This document shows, piece by piece, positions 8,427-16,350 of a stretch of 28,603 bases of DNA. The first letter of the stretch is position 1; every line of letters begins with the position of its first letter. Under the pieces are notes generated by a model. That model was not told where the DNA came from, did not search any database, and worked only from the letters and a program-made list of their open reading frames with translations. The position numbers and the translations under genes are program-made. The stretch lies in IMG/VR virus record IMGVR_UViG_3300023500_000019, positions 1-28,603 of that record. One strand, given 5' to 3'. This DNA comes from a virus.

Positions 8427-8819
8427 TCAAGGTGCTACCTCGCCGCCACCACGGCGTAGGTTTGCGAGCCATAAGGTAACTGACTCGCCTGAGTATACGG
8501 GCTGCACTCGCTCTACTAAATACTCGCGTCCGTCAAAGACGACTGACGTTCCTGGAGTAGGCTCGAATGCTAGGCCTTGTCCTGCGACGCCGGTCTGTAA
8601 GTCTGTCTGTCGGATAGTTGCTTTGTCAGCGAAGAAGTTTGAGAAGTCGCCTGGAGGTAGCGATTTAACTGTGAATGTTGTCGGCGCATTCTTAACAACG
8701 TCGCCTGTGATTGGGTCATAGACCGCCGCAGTGTCAGCTACAAGCCAGTCCATATCCTTACCAAAGTCCGCAAGAATTCCGAAAACAGCAGGCAGGAGCG
8801 CGCGATCGAGAATTGTCAT
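8427..8819 (-). CDS. Head closure / head-tail joining protein
   Basis: This 130-aa protein starts at ATG 8819 in a TGATG overlap with the connector gene. It lies between the DnaT-like connector and the HK97-gp10-like protein, where siphophages place the head-closure (stopper) protein. The C-terminal half is beta-rich (G-T-S-V-V-F-D-G-R-E-Y-L-V-E-R-V-Q-P-V-Y-S-G-E) and resembles the small beta-barrel of head-closure proteins such as lambda gpFII and SPP1 gp16. I see no exclusive motif, so the call rests on size, fold impression and position. Confidence 0.7.
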   Translation of the reverse strand: MTILDRALLPAVFGILADFGKDMDWLVADTAAVYDPITGDVVKNAPTTFTVKSLPPGDFSNFFADKATIRQTDLQTGVAGQGLAFEPTPGTSVVFDGREYLVERVQPVYSGESVTLWLANLRRGGGEVAP

Positions 8820-9727
8820 CAGGCTCTCCGCAATATGCCTGCTGGTCGAATAAGCTGCGTTAAGAGCAGCTCAGCGCGCTGGAACAGGCGTTCACCAGGG
8901 ACATTACCGCCTGCTCCAAATGCAAGATCCTGTTCAACAGGGCCCGCTTTAACCTTGTTGCGCACAATTGGAGCTGCATCGTCAACAGTTGGTGCCAATT
9001 CGCCACCTGCCGTTGGATCAAGACTAGCAAGGGCTAGCTCAACGCAAGCTTTCTTCAGATTCACTGGGATTGTACTAGCAAAAAGTAGGAAGCCAGAATC
9101 GTCAACAGCATCAACGCGCGGCCACTCTAGCGCTTGCTCGAGCCACGATCGCGTGCCTCTAAATCGTGGTCCAAAGCGGCCATCAAGGTACTGAGTCGCG
9201 CGACGCAAAGCTTGCTCTTTTTGCTTGATTGAAATGCGCGCCGTCCCGCCTTCGAGAGTGGGCGTGTCCCAAAAGTTGTTGTCGCTTACTGTAGCTGCAG
9301 CAAGCGCGATAGCATTGCCGGCGATGCCCTCTTTCCTGGCAAAGAAAAGTGTGGCCGCGGCAACTCCACTTGGCTGGTCAGCTCGCACGGTCGGATGCGC
9401 TGTCATGAGCAGGGCATAGTCTACGCCAGGAGCGCCCGCCAGGCTCAGAGCATTGACCAGGTTGAGCACGGAGGCAAGCGGTGATGCTCCGATCAGAATG
9501 TTGCCGTCGACGTTCGTGAGCGCAGCCTGGAAGGTGTAGACTTTTGCGTCAATCGTGAGCTGGTCACCATCTGAGAAATTATCGGCGACAAGGAGCACAC
9601 TTTCTGCGTGCTGCGCACTCCAGCCGTTCTGATTGCCAAGACCTTCGGCGTAAGCATCTGCAAACGCTAGATCGGCATAGGCTTCAGCATTCGCGTCGCC
9701 GTTTCCGGTCTCGACAATCAAGCTCAT
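8819..9727 (-). CDS. DnaT-like head-tail connector with inserted domain
   Basis: This 302-aa protein starts at ATG 9727, one base after the previous stop. Residues 1-38 (M-S-L-I-V-E-T-G-x-G then A-x-A-Y-A-D) and 166-300 (E-Q-A-L-R-R-A-T-Q-Y-L-D, Q-A-L-E-W-P-R, I-P-x-x-L-K-K-A-x-x-E-L-A) match the phage family labelled putative DnaT-like ssDNA-binding protein, whose members are head-completion adaptors of HK97 gp6 type. Between them, residues about 43-163 form an extra domain (G-D-Q-L-T-I-D, Y-T-F, N-L-V-N-A-L, G-I-A-G-N-A-I-A-L). A related domain occurs in the 415-aa fibre-like protein. The usual family length is about 170-200 aa, so the size difference equals the insert. Confidence 0.8.
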   Translation of the reverse strand: MSLIVETGNGDANAEAYADLAFADAYAEGLGNQNGWSAQHAESVLLVADNFSDGDQLTIDAKVYTFQAALTNVDGNILIGASPLASVLNLVNALSLAGAPGVDYALLMTAHPTVRADQPSGVAAATLFFARKEGIAGNAIALAAATVSDNNFWDTPTLEGGTARISIKQKEQALRRATQYLDGRFGPRFRGTRSWLEQALEWPRVDAVDDSGFLLFASTIPVNLKKACVELALASLDPTAGGELAPTVDDAAPIVRNKVKAGPVEQDLAFGAGGNVPGERLFQRAELLLTQLIRPAGILRRA

Positions 9728-9728
9728 C

Positions 9729-10064
9729 TCAAGCTCGCTTCAGATCGCTGAGGCTTTTGCGGACTTTCTTTGTTGCTGGGTCTGTTCCTTTGGACACGTA
9801 GGCCAAGCCAGCGTCAGCGTCAGCCATGCCTCTGAACAAACCGCGGACGATCTTGTTCTTGGCGTTGAGCCAGGTCACAGTATCACCGTCCGCGAGCGGT
9901 GCCGGAGGATCGACAGGCGTTGAAGGATCGGCAGGCGTTGAAGGATCGGCAGGCATGAGCGCGCTCGACGCTTCAAATCCTTGCGCTTGGTAAGCCGCAA
10001 GCTCGTTTGCACGAACTAGCAGTTCCTTGCCGCCCTTCTTGACTTTCACGAGTTTGTACAACAC
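9729..10064 (-). CDS. Small capsid-associated protein with PADPST repeats
   Basis: This 111-aa protein starts at GTG 10064 with GGGAGG 6 bases upstream. It follows the major capsid gene and its terminator. The N-terminus (K-V-K-K-G-G-K-E-L-L-V-R-A-N-E-L-A-A-Y) resembles small proteins found just after capsid genes. A proline-rich linker of repeated P-A-D-P-S-T units follows (about residues 38-57), then a small C-terminal domain (G-D-T-V-T-W-L-N-A-K-N-K). It may be a head accessory or a Rho-N/SAP-like small head protein. I do not recognise a precise family. Confidence 0.65.
   Translation of the reverse strand: MLYKLVKVKKGGKELLVRANELAAYQAQGFEASSALMPADPSTPADPSTPVDPPAPLADGDTVTWLNAKNKIVRGLFRGMADADAGLAYVSKGTDPATKKVRKSLSDLKRA
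9907..9956 (-). repeat. 18-bp tandem repeat in the post-capsid gene
   Basis: Nearly three copies of an 18-base unit (GGATCGRCAGGCGTTGAA on the plus strand) encode P-A-D-P-S-T repeats. Copies two and one differ at a single base. Confidence 0.8.
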
Positions 10065-10089
10065 AAGTAGCCTCCCGGCAAAAGTAGTG

Positions 10090-10137
10090 AAACAAGAAAG
10101 GCCGCGCAGCTGAGTGCGAACAAACAGCTGCGCGGCC
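10090..10137 (-). terminator. Rho-independent terminator after major capsid gene
   Basis: A perfect 13-bp inverted repeat (10137-10125 with 10112-10100), GC-rich with a 12-base loop, is followed on the minus strand by TTTCTTGTTT. It lies in the 118-base gap after the capsid stop. The downstream gene has its own ribosome site, so read-through or a new promoter must supply it. Confidence 0.88.
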
Positions 10138-10182
10138 CAATCAAGTGCCGCGTCAGCGACAGGTACGCGCCGATCTACTCAA

Positions 10183-11373
10183 TCAGATCGAACCCATGAG
10201 ACGCGTGGCGAGTTCCGGTCGAATCAAACGGCGACCGAACAGAATGTCGAACTCCCAGACAACCTGCTTGTGCTGGCGACTCGCTTCGAGGCGAATCACC
10301 AAGCCGGTTTGTGGGTCTTGCATGGAAATGATTTCCGAGCCGAAACTCACGTCCATGGTGGCACTGACGAGTGGCCGCGTCGCGAAAGCAAAAGCGTCGC
10401 GGTGGAAAACGAGATTGACTTTGTGACTGGCGACGAAGGTCATCGCTTCATTGTCAAGAACCGCAGCTTTCAAACCAGGACTGACGACAAGGTCAGACTG
10501 GAACGTCGGGCCGGCGCCGATGATCGTGGAGTTGGCGATCGAGCGAACAACGTATTGCTGAGCATGACCAGCGAAAGTGAACACGTCACCGGGCGCGGGA
10601 TCAGCCGTGTGCCCGTCGACGTGAATCGTCGACGTGAGTGCAGTCGGATCGGCAACGTAGCCAGCTGCGTTCGCAATCGCGATGCCACCAACGAGAGGTG
10701 CGGCGCCTGTGATATGCGTCGGAACATCGTCGTCCGCAATCCAGTCGATGCCGTATTTCCGACCGATTTCACCTTCGATCCGAACGTTCGCGCTCATAAT
10801 CTTGTTGGCGTCAGAGAACTCGCTGAGAGCCAGTGCACTCGCTTCTGCCTCGAAGTCAATCACACCACGCCGGTTGTCTCGAGGAGCCAAGTTGATCGAC
10901 AGGGCCTTGCGTGCCGCAGTCGCGTCCTTGACACCATTGAGTCCAAACGGAATCTGCGCCGGGTCACCAACGGCCGTGTAGATGCGCTTGTAGTCGTCGA
11001 TGATGGTCTTGTTGACGAAGCTCGCGAGACTCCGAATCGCTTCGCCGACCTGCATGGGCAGGTAGTGCTTGTTGCGGTCAATTTCGACGAGGTCTTTGTC
11101 GGTGAGATGGAACGGGTTGGTCTGGCGCCATTGGTCCAGCGGAATCTGAACTTTGCGGGCCGCAAAGTCGGTCGGAACGGGCGGAACACTGGACGGAACC
11201 ACGTCCATGGTGCCGACAGCCGTCGGGATGGGCACGTCGATCGTGTCGCCCTTCTGGGCTGCTTCCTGGGAGTAGCTGCTGTTGACAAGGCGCGGCATCA
11301 CCGCCCGCTCACGCAGGACAGAGAGACTTCGCGCCAGGATCTTGGGCATGATTGCCGCAAGGGTATTCGCCAT
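10183..11373 (-). CDS. Major capsid protein, P22 coat-like
   Basis: This 396-aa protein starts at ATG 11373 with AGGAGG 8 bases upstream. It follows the scaffold gene and precedes the connector genes. The N-terminus (M-A-N-T-L, I-M-P-K-I-L-A-R-S-L-S-V-L-R-E-R), the G-D-T-I-D-V-P-I-P strand near residue 42, and the C-terminal strand with L-F-G-R-R-L-I-R-P-E match the P22 coat (gene 5) family. That family has the HK97 fold and an inserted I-domain, here perhaps about residues 220-290. Subunits assemble around the scaffold into the icosahedral shell. Codon use is strongly biased toward C/G-ending codons, and a strong terminator follows, both fitting very high expression. Confidence 0.9.
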   Translation of the reverse strand: MANTLAAIMPKILARSLSVLRERAVMPRLVNSSYSQEAAQKGDTIDVPIPTAVGTMDVVPSSVPPVPTDFAARKVQIPLDQWRQTNPFHLTDKDLVEIDRNKHYLPMQVGEAIRSLASFVNKTIIDDYKRIYTAVGDPAQIPFGLNGVKDATAARKALSINLAPRDNRRGVIDFEAEASALALSEFSDANKIMSANVRIEGEIGRKYGIDWIADDDVPTHITGAAPLVGGIAIANAAGYVADPTALTSTIHVDGHTADPAPGDVFTFAGHAQQYVVRSIANSTIIGAGPTFQSDLVVSPGLKAAVLDNEAMTFVASHKVNLVFHRDAFAFATRPLVSATMDVSFGSEIISMQDPQTGLVIRLEASRQHKQVVWEFDILFGRRLIRPELATRLMGSI

Positions 11374-11466
11374 TTGAATTGCCTCCTAGGGCTTGATGGC
11401 TGATTGTGAACCTGACATTTGAGCGGCCATCCCGGCCTACGTAAGAATGAGCTGCAGCATCCCGCT

Positions 11467-12270
11467 TTAGCCGTCGACCACCTCGGCGCTGCCGTCGGCA
11501 ATCTTTTCCCAGTTGTCATTTATGGCCTGCTGGTCGGACCGATTGATCCTGAGAACGCCAGTTTGTGTTTGGACTGGCGCGCGCGGCACGCCAGTGCTTC
11601 CATTCGATGAGCCAGTGCCAGTTGAACCAGTGCCAGCGAAAGCCCCAGCGAAAGTCTTGTCGCTTCTGAGCTCTTCGACCAGCTGAGGAATCGTCATCGG
11701 GTTGCCCATCCCGTCACCAACGCGCGCAATTCCCGTTGTCGGATCAACAACTTCGGCGATCAGTTGGTCACCAGACTGGCGCATCCGCACACGATTCGCG
11801 ACATGCGGCTCGAGGAGACCGATGTTTCCACCAGCATCCTGCAGCGCTTTGGTGACCGCATTCGTGACGAGCAGCTTCTCCAGCTGGCCGTGCAAAACCT
11901 TGTGCTTGCCAGTGGCCGCCTCGAGCTCTTCCTGGTGACGCGCAACAAGCTGACGCTCGCGCTCGGCAATGCGTTCAGCGACTTCTTTCTGCGGGTCCCA
12001 GTCGGCCATTTCGGTGACCTTCTTGAGCGCAGACTTGGCTTTCTTTGCGTCAAGTCCGTCAAACGCTTTCAATTGCGCCGTGGCGTCTTTTGCGGCTTGC
12101 CGTTCTTTCTCAAGCGCGCTTCTGAGCCCTGACACATTCTCAAGCCTGATTCCGTTGACCGCTTCGACATCGAGTCGGTAGGTGCCGTCGTCCTGCTTGA
12201 TGAACTCAGGCTTGAGCGCGTCGTTGAGCGCTGCAAACTCTTCTTCCGTGATGCTTGCTTTGATTGCCAC
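11467..12270 (-). CDS. Capsid scaffolding protein
   Basis: This 267-aa protein starts at GTG 12270 with AGGAGG 9 bases upstream. It is highly charged and helical. A short N-terminal domain is followed by coiled-coil-prone sequence (about residues 50-150, E-K-E-R-Q-A-A-K-D, then E-R-I-A-E-R-E-R-Q-L-V-A). A small domain (about 155-200) follows, then a Gly/Ser/Thr linker (about 207-225) and a C-terminal tail. This architecture and the place right before the coat gene match phage scaffolds that template the procapsid and leave before packaging. No protease domain is seen in it or next to it, so it may be released intact, as in P22. Confidence 0.87.
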   Translation of the reverse strand: MAIKASITEEEFAALNDALKPEFIKQDDGTYRLDVEAVNGIRLENVSGLRSALEKERQAAKDATAQLKAFDGLDAKKAKSALKKVTEMADWDPQKEVAERIAERERQLVARHQEELEAATGKHKVLHGQLEKLLVTNAVTKALQDAGGNIGLLEPHVANRVRMRQSGDQLIAEVVDPTTGIARVGDGMGNPMTIPQLVEELRSDKTFAGAFAGTGSTGTGSSNGSTGVPRAPVQTQTGVLRINRSDQQAINDNWEKIADGSAEVVDG

Positions 12271-12381
12271 GTCCCGTAGCCTCCTGCTTGCTTGAAGTTC
12301 CCGACATTGCTCTGCACCTCCCGCGCAGTTAGCTTCAACACTTTAACTCGATAGTCCGGTAAGGCGCAGTTAGGAACGTTC

Positions 12382-13494
12382 TTAGTTTGGTTTGTTAGCC
12401 GTTTTGTCCAGTCCGCGCAATTGCTTTAGCGTTAACGGCCGATTCCTGGGATCAGTGAACCGAGTAATGTCTACACGGCCCGCTCTAAACAGCCTGGCTT
12501 TGCCTTTGCCAAGTACTTTGTCTTGAATACTCGTAGGCTGACGTTTTAGCCATTGTCCGTAAGTTTCGTCGCCAGGAACGGTTCCGCGTAATGCGGTTTT
12601 GAGGTCCTTATAATTCTTCGCAGCCCGTGTAGGTGGCGGCGGATTGTCAAGATCGATTCCCATTTCACGAAAGCTTTTGAGGACTGGTACGATTGTCGAG
12701 CGACACTGGATATGCGCTGGTGGTCTGATCCCTTCGCCCAACGGAAATACTTTCCCGTCGAGTGACGCGCATATGGTGGAAGTACGGGCATCGAGCGTAG
12801 AAACCCAACGCTCACCTTTGATAACGTCTTCATTCGCTTTCGCTGTTTCTGCTCGTGCTTGAGCACTTATATGCGTTACTGAGGTGCGTACTACAGCTTC
12901 TGTCTGGCGTCTTGACTTTTGCCATACACCATCGCGAAAACCGCCAGCCTTCGTTCCGCGAACTCGTCGAACTATGTCGTCGACCCCTTCGCCGGTCGAC
13001 ACACCAATTCGCACTTGGCCCATGACACCGTCTTGAGTGCTTTTCTTCAGCCCACCCCACCACTGGTTCCACGAACGGCCTAAAGGCGGTCCACCGGGTC
13101 CTTTGCTACCTAGAGCTGCAGAGATGAGTCCTGCCGGAGGCGTCGCAAGGTCTACGTTGATAGGCATGAGCGCTCTGGTCTGCCCTACAAGCCAGGAAGC
13201 TTCGTCCATGCCTAGCTGCACTATTCGCTTCCGCGATTCGGCTTGAACTTGACCAAACCCAGCTTTGACCGTATCGCTAATACCGGTTGCGAGCTCTGTC
13301 AGTCGGCGCTGTCGTGCTCTTGGATTCCTGGGAAGGCGAGGAACCGTTCGCTCGATCTTCGACAAGATACTGGGCAGCACTTCACGGTCAAGGAATCCGA
13401 CAACCTGCTGAACTTCGCCGACTTTCAAGCGTTCTAGCTGCGTAGCTCTAAAGATGACAGAATCAAGCAGGGCGCTATTGACATCCTTAGGCAT
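12382..13494 (-). CDS. MuF-like minor head protein
   Basis: This 370-aa protein starts at ATG 13494 in a TAATG overlap with the portal gene. The second half has the phage Mu gpF / SPP1 gp7 head-morphogenesis domain: R-T-S-V-T-H-I-S-A-Q-A-R near residue 213, W-V-S-T-L-D-A-R-T-S-T-I-C-A-S-L-D-G-K-V-F near 237-257, and P-P-A-H-I-Q-C-R-S-T near 265-274. Family members are carried in small number in the head next to the portal and may enter the host with DNA. The first half is helical with no motif I know. Length is normal for the family, with no toxin domain attached. Confidence 0.9.
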   Translation of the reverse strand: MPKDVNSALLDSVIFRATQLERLKVGEVQQVVGFLDREVLPSILSKIERTVPRLPRNPRARQRRLTELATGISDTVKAGFGQVQAESRKRIVQLGMDEASWLVGQTRALMPINVDLATPPAGLISAALGSKGPGGPPLGRSWNQWWGGLKKSTQDGVMGQVRIGVSTGEGVDDIVRRVRGTKAGGFRDGVWQKSRRQTEAVVRTSVTHISAQARAETAKANEDVIKGERWVSTLDARTSTICASLDGKVFPLGEGIRPPAHIQCRSTIVPVLKSFREMGIDLDNPPPPTRAAKNYKDLKTALRGTVPGDETYGQWLKRQPTSIQDKVLGKGKARLFRAGRVDITRFTDPRNRPLTLKQLRGLDKTANKPN

Positions 13495-14981
13495 TAGAGC
13501 GGCTGCCCTTGCGCATCAAGGCCCATGCTTGCGGCGTCAGGAATACTGCTCAATGGGTCGGTCATGCCGAACTCTTCTGCGATCTGAGCCGCTTCTACGT
13601 CCGGGTCCACTGAGTCGGCGAGCTGGCCACGTCGCTTGATTTCCTGGAGGAAGGTCAACGTGCTCAGACGACCTTTGGTGGTTGCATCAAGCAAGAATGC
13701 GAGATCTGAGTTGCCGAAGCTAACTGTGAAGTCGCTGAAGACATCGACACCAAAATCCGCAGGCAGTTCAGTCTGGTGCCACTGTGCTGCGAAGCGATAT
13801 GCTTCCTCTAATCCTGTTTCTAGTGAGCGCACCCAATCTTGAGCACGAGTGCTACTCGACGCTTCATCGATCGCTTTGCCAGTTGCAGTCGCACCTGCAG
13901 ACTTGTCGACGAATGGCTCAATGCCTAGCACCTCCATTCGGCTCTCAAGGTCAAGCAGATCTTTGCGTCCTGCTTCTACTGCCTTGCCGCCATGCTCGAC
14001 ATATTTCAGGTCAGCATCTTTCGATGATGCCGACGTTGAGACCATGTTGAAGGGCCCAATTTCAAAGCCTTGCTCGGCTTCGCGCTTGGTCAGGCCGGAT
14101 GCAAAGAGTACAGCAAAGCGAGCAACACGCAAGATGTTGCGCTGGTCAGAATCTGATTGCCAGTGCGCCAAGTTCAACCAGGCCAGGCCGTCAAACGGCG
14201 GATCGGCTTCTAGTACCCCGATCTTCTTCGCATAGATGGTCACTAAAGGTATATGACCAAGAGTTAATGGACCTTCATCAGCTAGATCCCACTGCTCGCT
14301 GCCTTGTACGTCAGACTTACGCCATAACTCAAAGCGGTCGCGCTCGATCACACGAACATAGTCGACCTGGTGCGACGCGAAGCGCGAGCCGTCAACTTGC
14401 TCGGTTCGTGTTTCACGAATACGGATTTGTGACAACTCTGGGTCTCCAGCACCACCTGTGTTCGATTCCCGCGAATCCGTGAGCCATCCAATTAGTGCAG
14501 GAGGTGAAACTCGGACGAAAGTAGCTCTCGCTCCAACAGCTTGCTCTTGTGCAATTGACGCGATGCCGCCTCCGACGTTTTCTGGCACGGCAGTGAAGTC
14601 GATCAGGATGTGCGCCTTGCCGTATGTCAGCGCGTCTTCAAAGATCGATCTTGCGAACTTGCTTAGCGGCTGACCACAATCGTCAGTGTCGACTTCGAGA
14701 AAGTCGAGCAAGGTTGGCGCGTTCTTCGCGGTGACTGGCCTGGTGAATGGTCGTGCAACAGCGCGATCAATGGCGTTCGCTAGCCCTTCAAACAACACGC
14801 TGCGCGAAAGACGCCGATTGTAGTTTGTGTCAGTTTCTGCTTGTTCTTTCGGTAGCCAGACCTGGGCCTGGTCACGCATACGCTGCGTGCCGCCAAGCAG
14901 GTCGTGGATAAGAGCCCATTTACGCGCCATTCGACGCCAGGCGGCATTGGGCTTAGCGACTGGATGCTCTTCGTGTGCCAC
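13494..14981 (-). CDS. Portal protein, DUF4055 family
   Basis: This 495-aa protein starts at GTG 14981 with GAGG 8 bases upstream. It carries the DUF4055 pattern: W-A-L-I-H-D-L-L-G-G-T-Q-R-M-R, then W-L-P-K-E-Q-A-E then Y-N-R-R-L-S-R-S, then G-K-A-H-I-L-I-D-F near residue 115. A central H-W-Q-S-D-S-D-Q-R-N-I-L segment and a G-A-T-A-T-G-K-A-I-D-E-A-S-S-S segment before the helical C-terminus also fit. The portal forms the dodecameric ring at one vertex, the docking site for terminase and the channel for DNA. In most tailed phages it directly follows terL; here about 10 kb separates them. Confidence 0.9.
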   Translation of the reverse strand: MAHEEHPVAKPNAAWRRMARKWALIHDLLGGTQRMRDQAQVWLPKEQAETDTNYNRRLSRSVLFEGLANAIDRAVARPFTRPVTAKNAPTLLDFLEVDTDDCGQPLSKFARSIFEDALTYGKAHILIDFTAVPENVGGGIASIAQEQAVGARATFVRVSPPALIGWLTDSRESNTGGAGDPELSQIRIRETRTEQVDGSRFASHQVDYVRVIERDRFELWRKSDVQGSEQWDLADEGPLTLGHIPLVTIYAKKIGVLEADPPFDGLAWLNLAHWQSDSDQRNILRVARFAVLFASGLTKREAEQGFEIGPFNMVSTSASSKDADLKYVEHGGKAVEAGRKDLLDLESRMEVLGIEPFVDKSAGATATGKAIDEASSSTRAQDWVRSLETGLEEAYRFAAQWHQTELPADFGVDVFSDFTVSFGNSDLAFLLDATTKGRLSTLTFLQEIKRRGQLADSVDPDVEAAQIAEEFGMTDPLSSIPDAASMGLDAQGQPL

Positions 14982-14983
14982 GC

Positions 14984-15373
14984 TTACTTCCTCGCTTCCT
15001 TCAGAATTCGGCGCAGCAATTTAGAGCTCCGTAGGGCCGTGCGGCGTGATACGTCTGGAAGAACCGCATCAGCTTGAACCCATGCGTCATGCCGATCCAG
15101 GACTGGCTCCAGGACTGGCTCCAGGACTGAGGCTTTCACGAAGCTGCCTAGCTTCTTGACCAAAGACCTGCACTTCGCCGACTGGCCGAACCAGGCAGCA
15201 GAATCGACTGGTGAGATACCAGCCGCACTGGTTAGGTAGTGGTCATGACGCAGCGTAACAGGCGCGATAAGCACGCGAACACTGTCACTACGAATTTTGC
15301 CTTTTGATAGCCAGCTGCACCCTTGAAGCCCAGTGCACAGCAACACAATCAGCAATAACTTACGCATGCTCAT
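14984..15373 (-). CDS. Phage-encoded lipoprotein
   Basis: The ATG at 15373 has GGGAGG 6 bases upstream, giving 129 aa; the same frame extends upstream without a ribosome site. A signal peptide (M-R-K then a hydrophobic stretch) ends in a lipobox L-Q-G-C with Cys19, so the product should be lipid-anchored. The mature part starts S-W-L-S-K-G-K and contains a repeated V-L-E-P motif (residues about 86-96) and a basic C-terminus. Possible roles are superinfection exclusion, an o-spanin-like lysis function or an envelope factor during assembly; it is far longer than typical Rz1. It lies between a helical protein and the portal. Confidence 0.75.
   Translation of the reverse strand: MSMRKLLLIVLLCTGLQGCSWLSKGKIRSDSVRVLIAPVTLRHDHYLTSAAGISPVDSAAWFGQSAKCRSLVKKLGSFVKASVLEPVLEPVLDRHDAWVQADAVLPDVSRRTALRSSKLLRRILKEARK
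15097..15129 (-). repeat. 12-bp tandem repeat in lipoprotein gene
   Basis: CCAGGACTGGCT (plus strand) occurs in about 2.7 tandem copies and encodes repeated V-L-E-P. Confidence 0.8.
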
Positions 15374-15389
15374 AACGATCCTCCCGGTC

Positions 15390-15719
15390 TTAGACTGCGG
15401 CGAGTAGTGCAGTCCCACCAATGCGAATCGATGCAGACAGCGCGACACCCATAATTCGCTTCGAGCGCTCCCAATTGTCGTTCACAGCGCGAAGGCGGCT
15501 CAACTCAGCGAGCGCAGACACCTGGCCGCGCAGCTCAGCTACCACCGCCTCGCGCTGTGCAGGATCTTTGAGACGCATCGCGGCGAGCGCGTCTTTCAGC
15601 ATTTCGCCAGCGAATTCTTTCAGGTCGTCGGCTGCGCCTTTGAACGCTGACTTCGCTGCAGCTTTCAGCTCGTGCTCAACAGCTGGTTTGAGTTCTTCGT
15701 ACAGCGCTTCAAAGTCCAT
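15390..15719 (-). CDS. Helical protein with hydrophobic C-terminus
   Basis: This 109-aa protein starts at ATG 15719 with AGGAGA 7 bases upstream. It is rich in Ala, Glu, Lys and Leu and predicted almost wholly helical, with charged amphipathic helices to about residue 88. A C-terminal apolar segment follows (I-M-G-V-A-L-S-A-S-I-R-I-G-G-T-A-L-L-A-A-V), long enough to insert in a membrane but interrupted by an arginine. It sits 16 bases before the lipoprotein gene, so the pair may act together at the envelope. I do not recognise the family. Confidence 0.65.
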   Translation of the reverse strand: MDFEALYEELKPAVEHELKAAAKSAFKGAADDLKEFAGEMLKDALAAMRLKDPAQREAVVAELRGQVSALAELSRLRAVNDNWERSKRIMGVALSASIRIGGTALLAAV

Positions 15720-15773
15720 AGTTGCGTCTCCTGGGAATCAATCATGCGGCAACGAGTGATGCACTGAGTATGA

Positions 15774-16349
15774 CTAACGGGATTCAACAGCCGCGCCTCG
15801 TGCAATGCCATGCACAATTGTTGAAGACGTATTAACGGCGCGCATCCTCAGGATTAGGCGCTCCTGCACACCAAGTGTTAGAGGCATAGACAAAGCAGGG
15901 CGCTCAGGCAACGATGGAATGGTTGAGTCAAATGGAAATGCGTTCTCGTCAATGGCTGTAAGGAGCTCGTTTACTATTCCGACCCACAGTCCTGCGACCC
16001 TGTCAAGGGCGACTGTTTTGTTTACCGTGTCTAGGAGCAGAAAGTTTCTGATTGGTCCGTCTGCAGCGCTTGTTGTACGCACGGTTTTGGCTCCTGCACT
16101 TGACCCAAAACCACTGGTCCATTTTGCTTGGTGAACAGGAGTTAGCGAGCCGTCTTCAGTTTCAATAACGAGCTGTGCGTAATACTCGGGTGTAGAGCTA
16201 GCGAAGTTAGAGCTCATAGCAAGAACAAGGTTGTCCCAGTGGTCGAGCTTTCCGACTCCGACAGCTGGCGCATACAGCTCAAGAACTTCTTGATAGGTAC
16301 TCGTCAGAAGTGTGACCTTATCGCGCTTAAAGATCCGAATTTCTGACAC
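15774..16349 (-). CDS. Hypothetical virion-type protein, paralog of 16575-17177 product
   Basis: This 191-aa protein starts at GTG 16349 with CGGAGG 5 bases upstream, one base after the previous stop. It shares with the 200-aa product two genes earlier an N-terminal T-Y-Q-E/D-x-x-E-L motif and a C-terminal strand pattern (P-L-T-L-G-V-Q-E-R-L-I-L-R-M-R-A-V versus P-L-I-L-G-P-G-E-A-V-R-I-Q-A-K-I). The core appears beta-rich. No enzyme motif is visible. The surroundings of fibre and collagen-like genes suggest a structural or decoration protein, but the function is unknown. Confidence 0.65.
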   Translation of the reverse strand: MSEIRIFKRDKVTLLTSTYQEVLELYAPAVGVGKLDHWDNLVLAMSSNFASSTPEYYAQLVIETEDGSLTPVHQAKWTSGFGSSAGAKTVRTTSAADGPIRNFLLLDTVNKTVALDRVAGLWVGIVNELLTAIDENAFPFDSTIPSLPERPALSMPLTLGVQERLILRMRAVNTSSTIVHGIARGAAVESR

Positions 16350-16350
16350 G

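Noticed and set aside
10114-11403. Long plus-strand open frame (429 codons) opposite the capsid gene
   Set aside because: It mirrors the capsid coding sequence exactly, lacks a ribosome site and has Arg/Asp-rich composition typical of an antisense frame created by strong codon bias.
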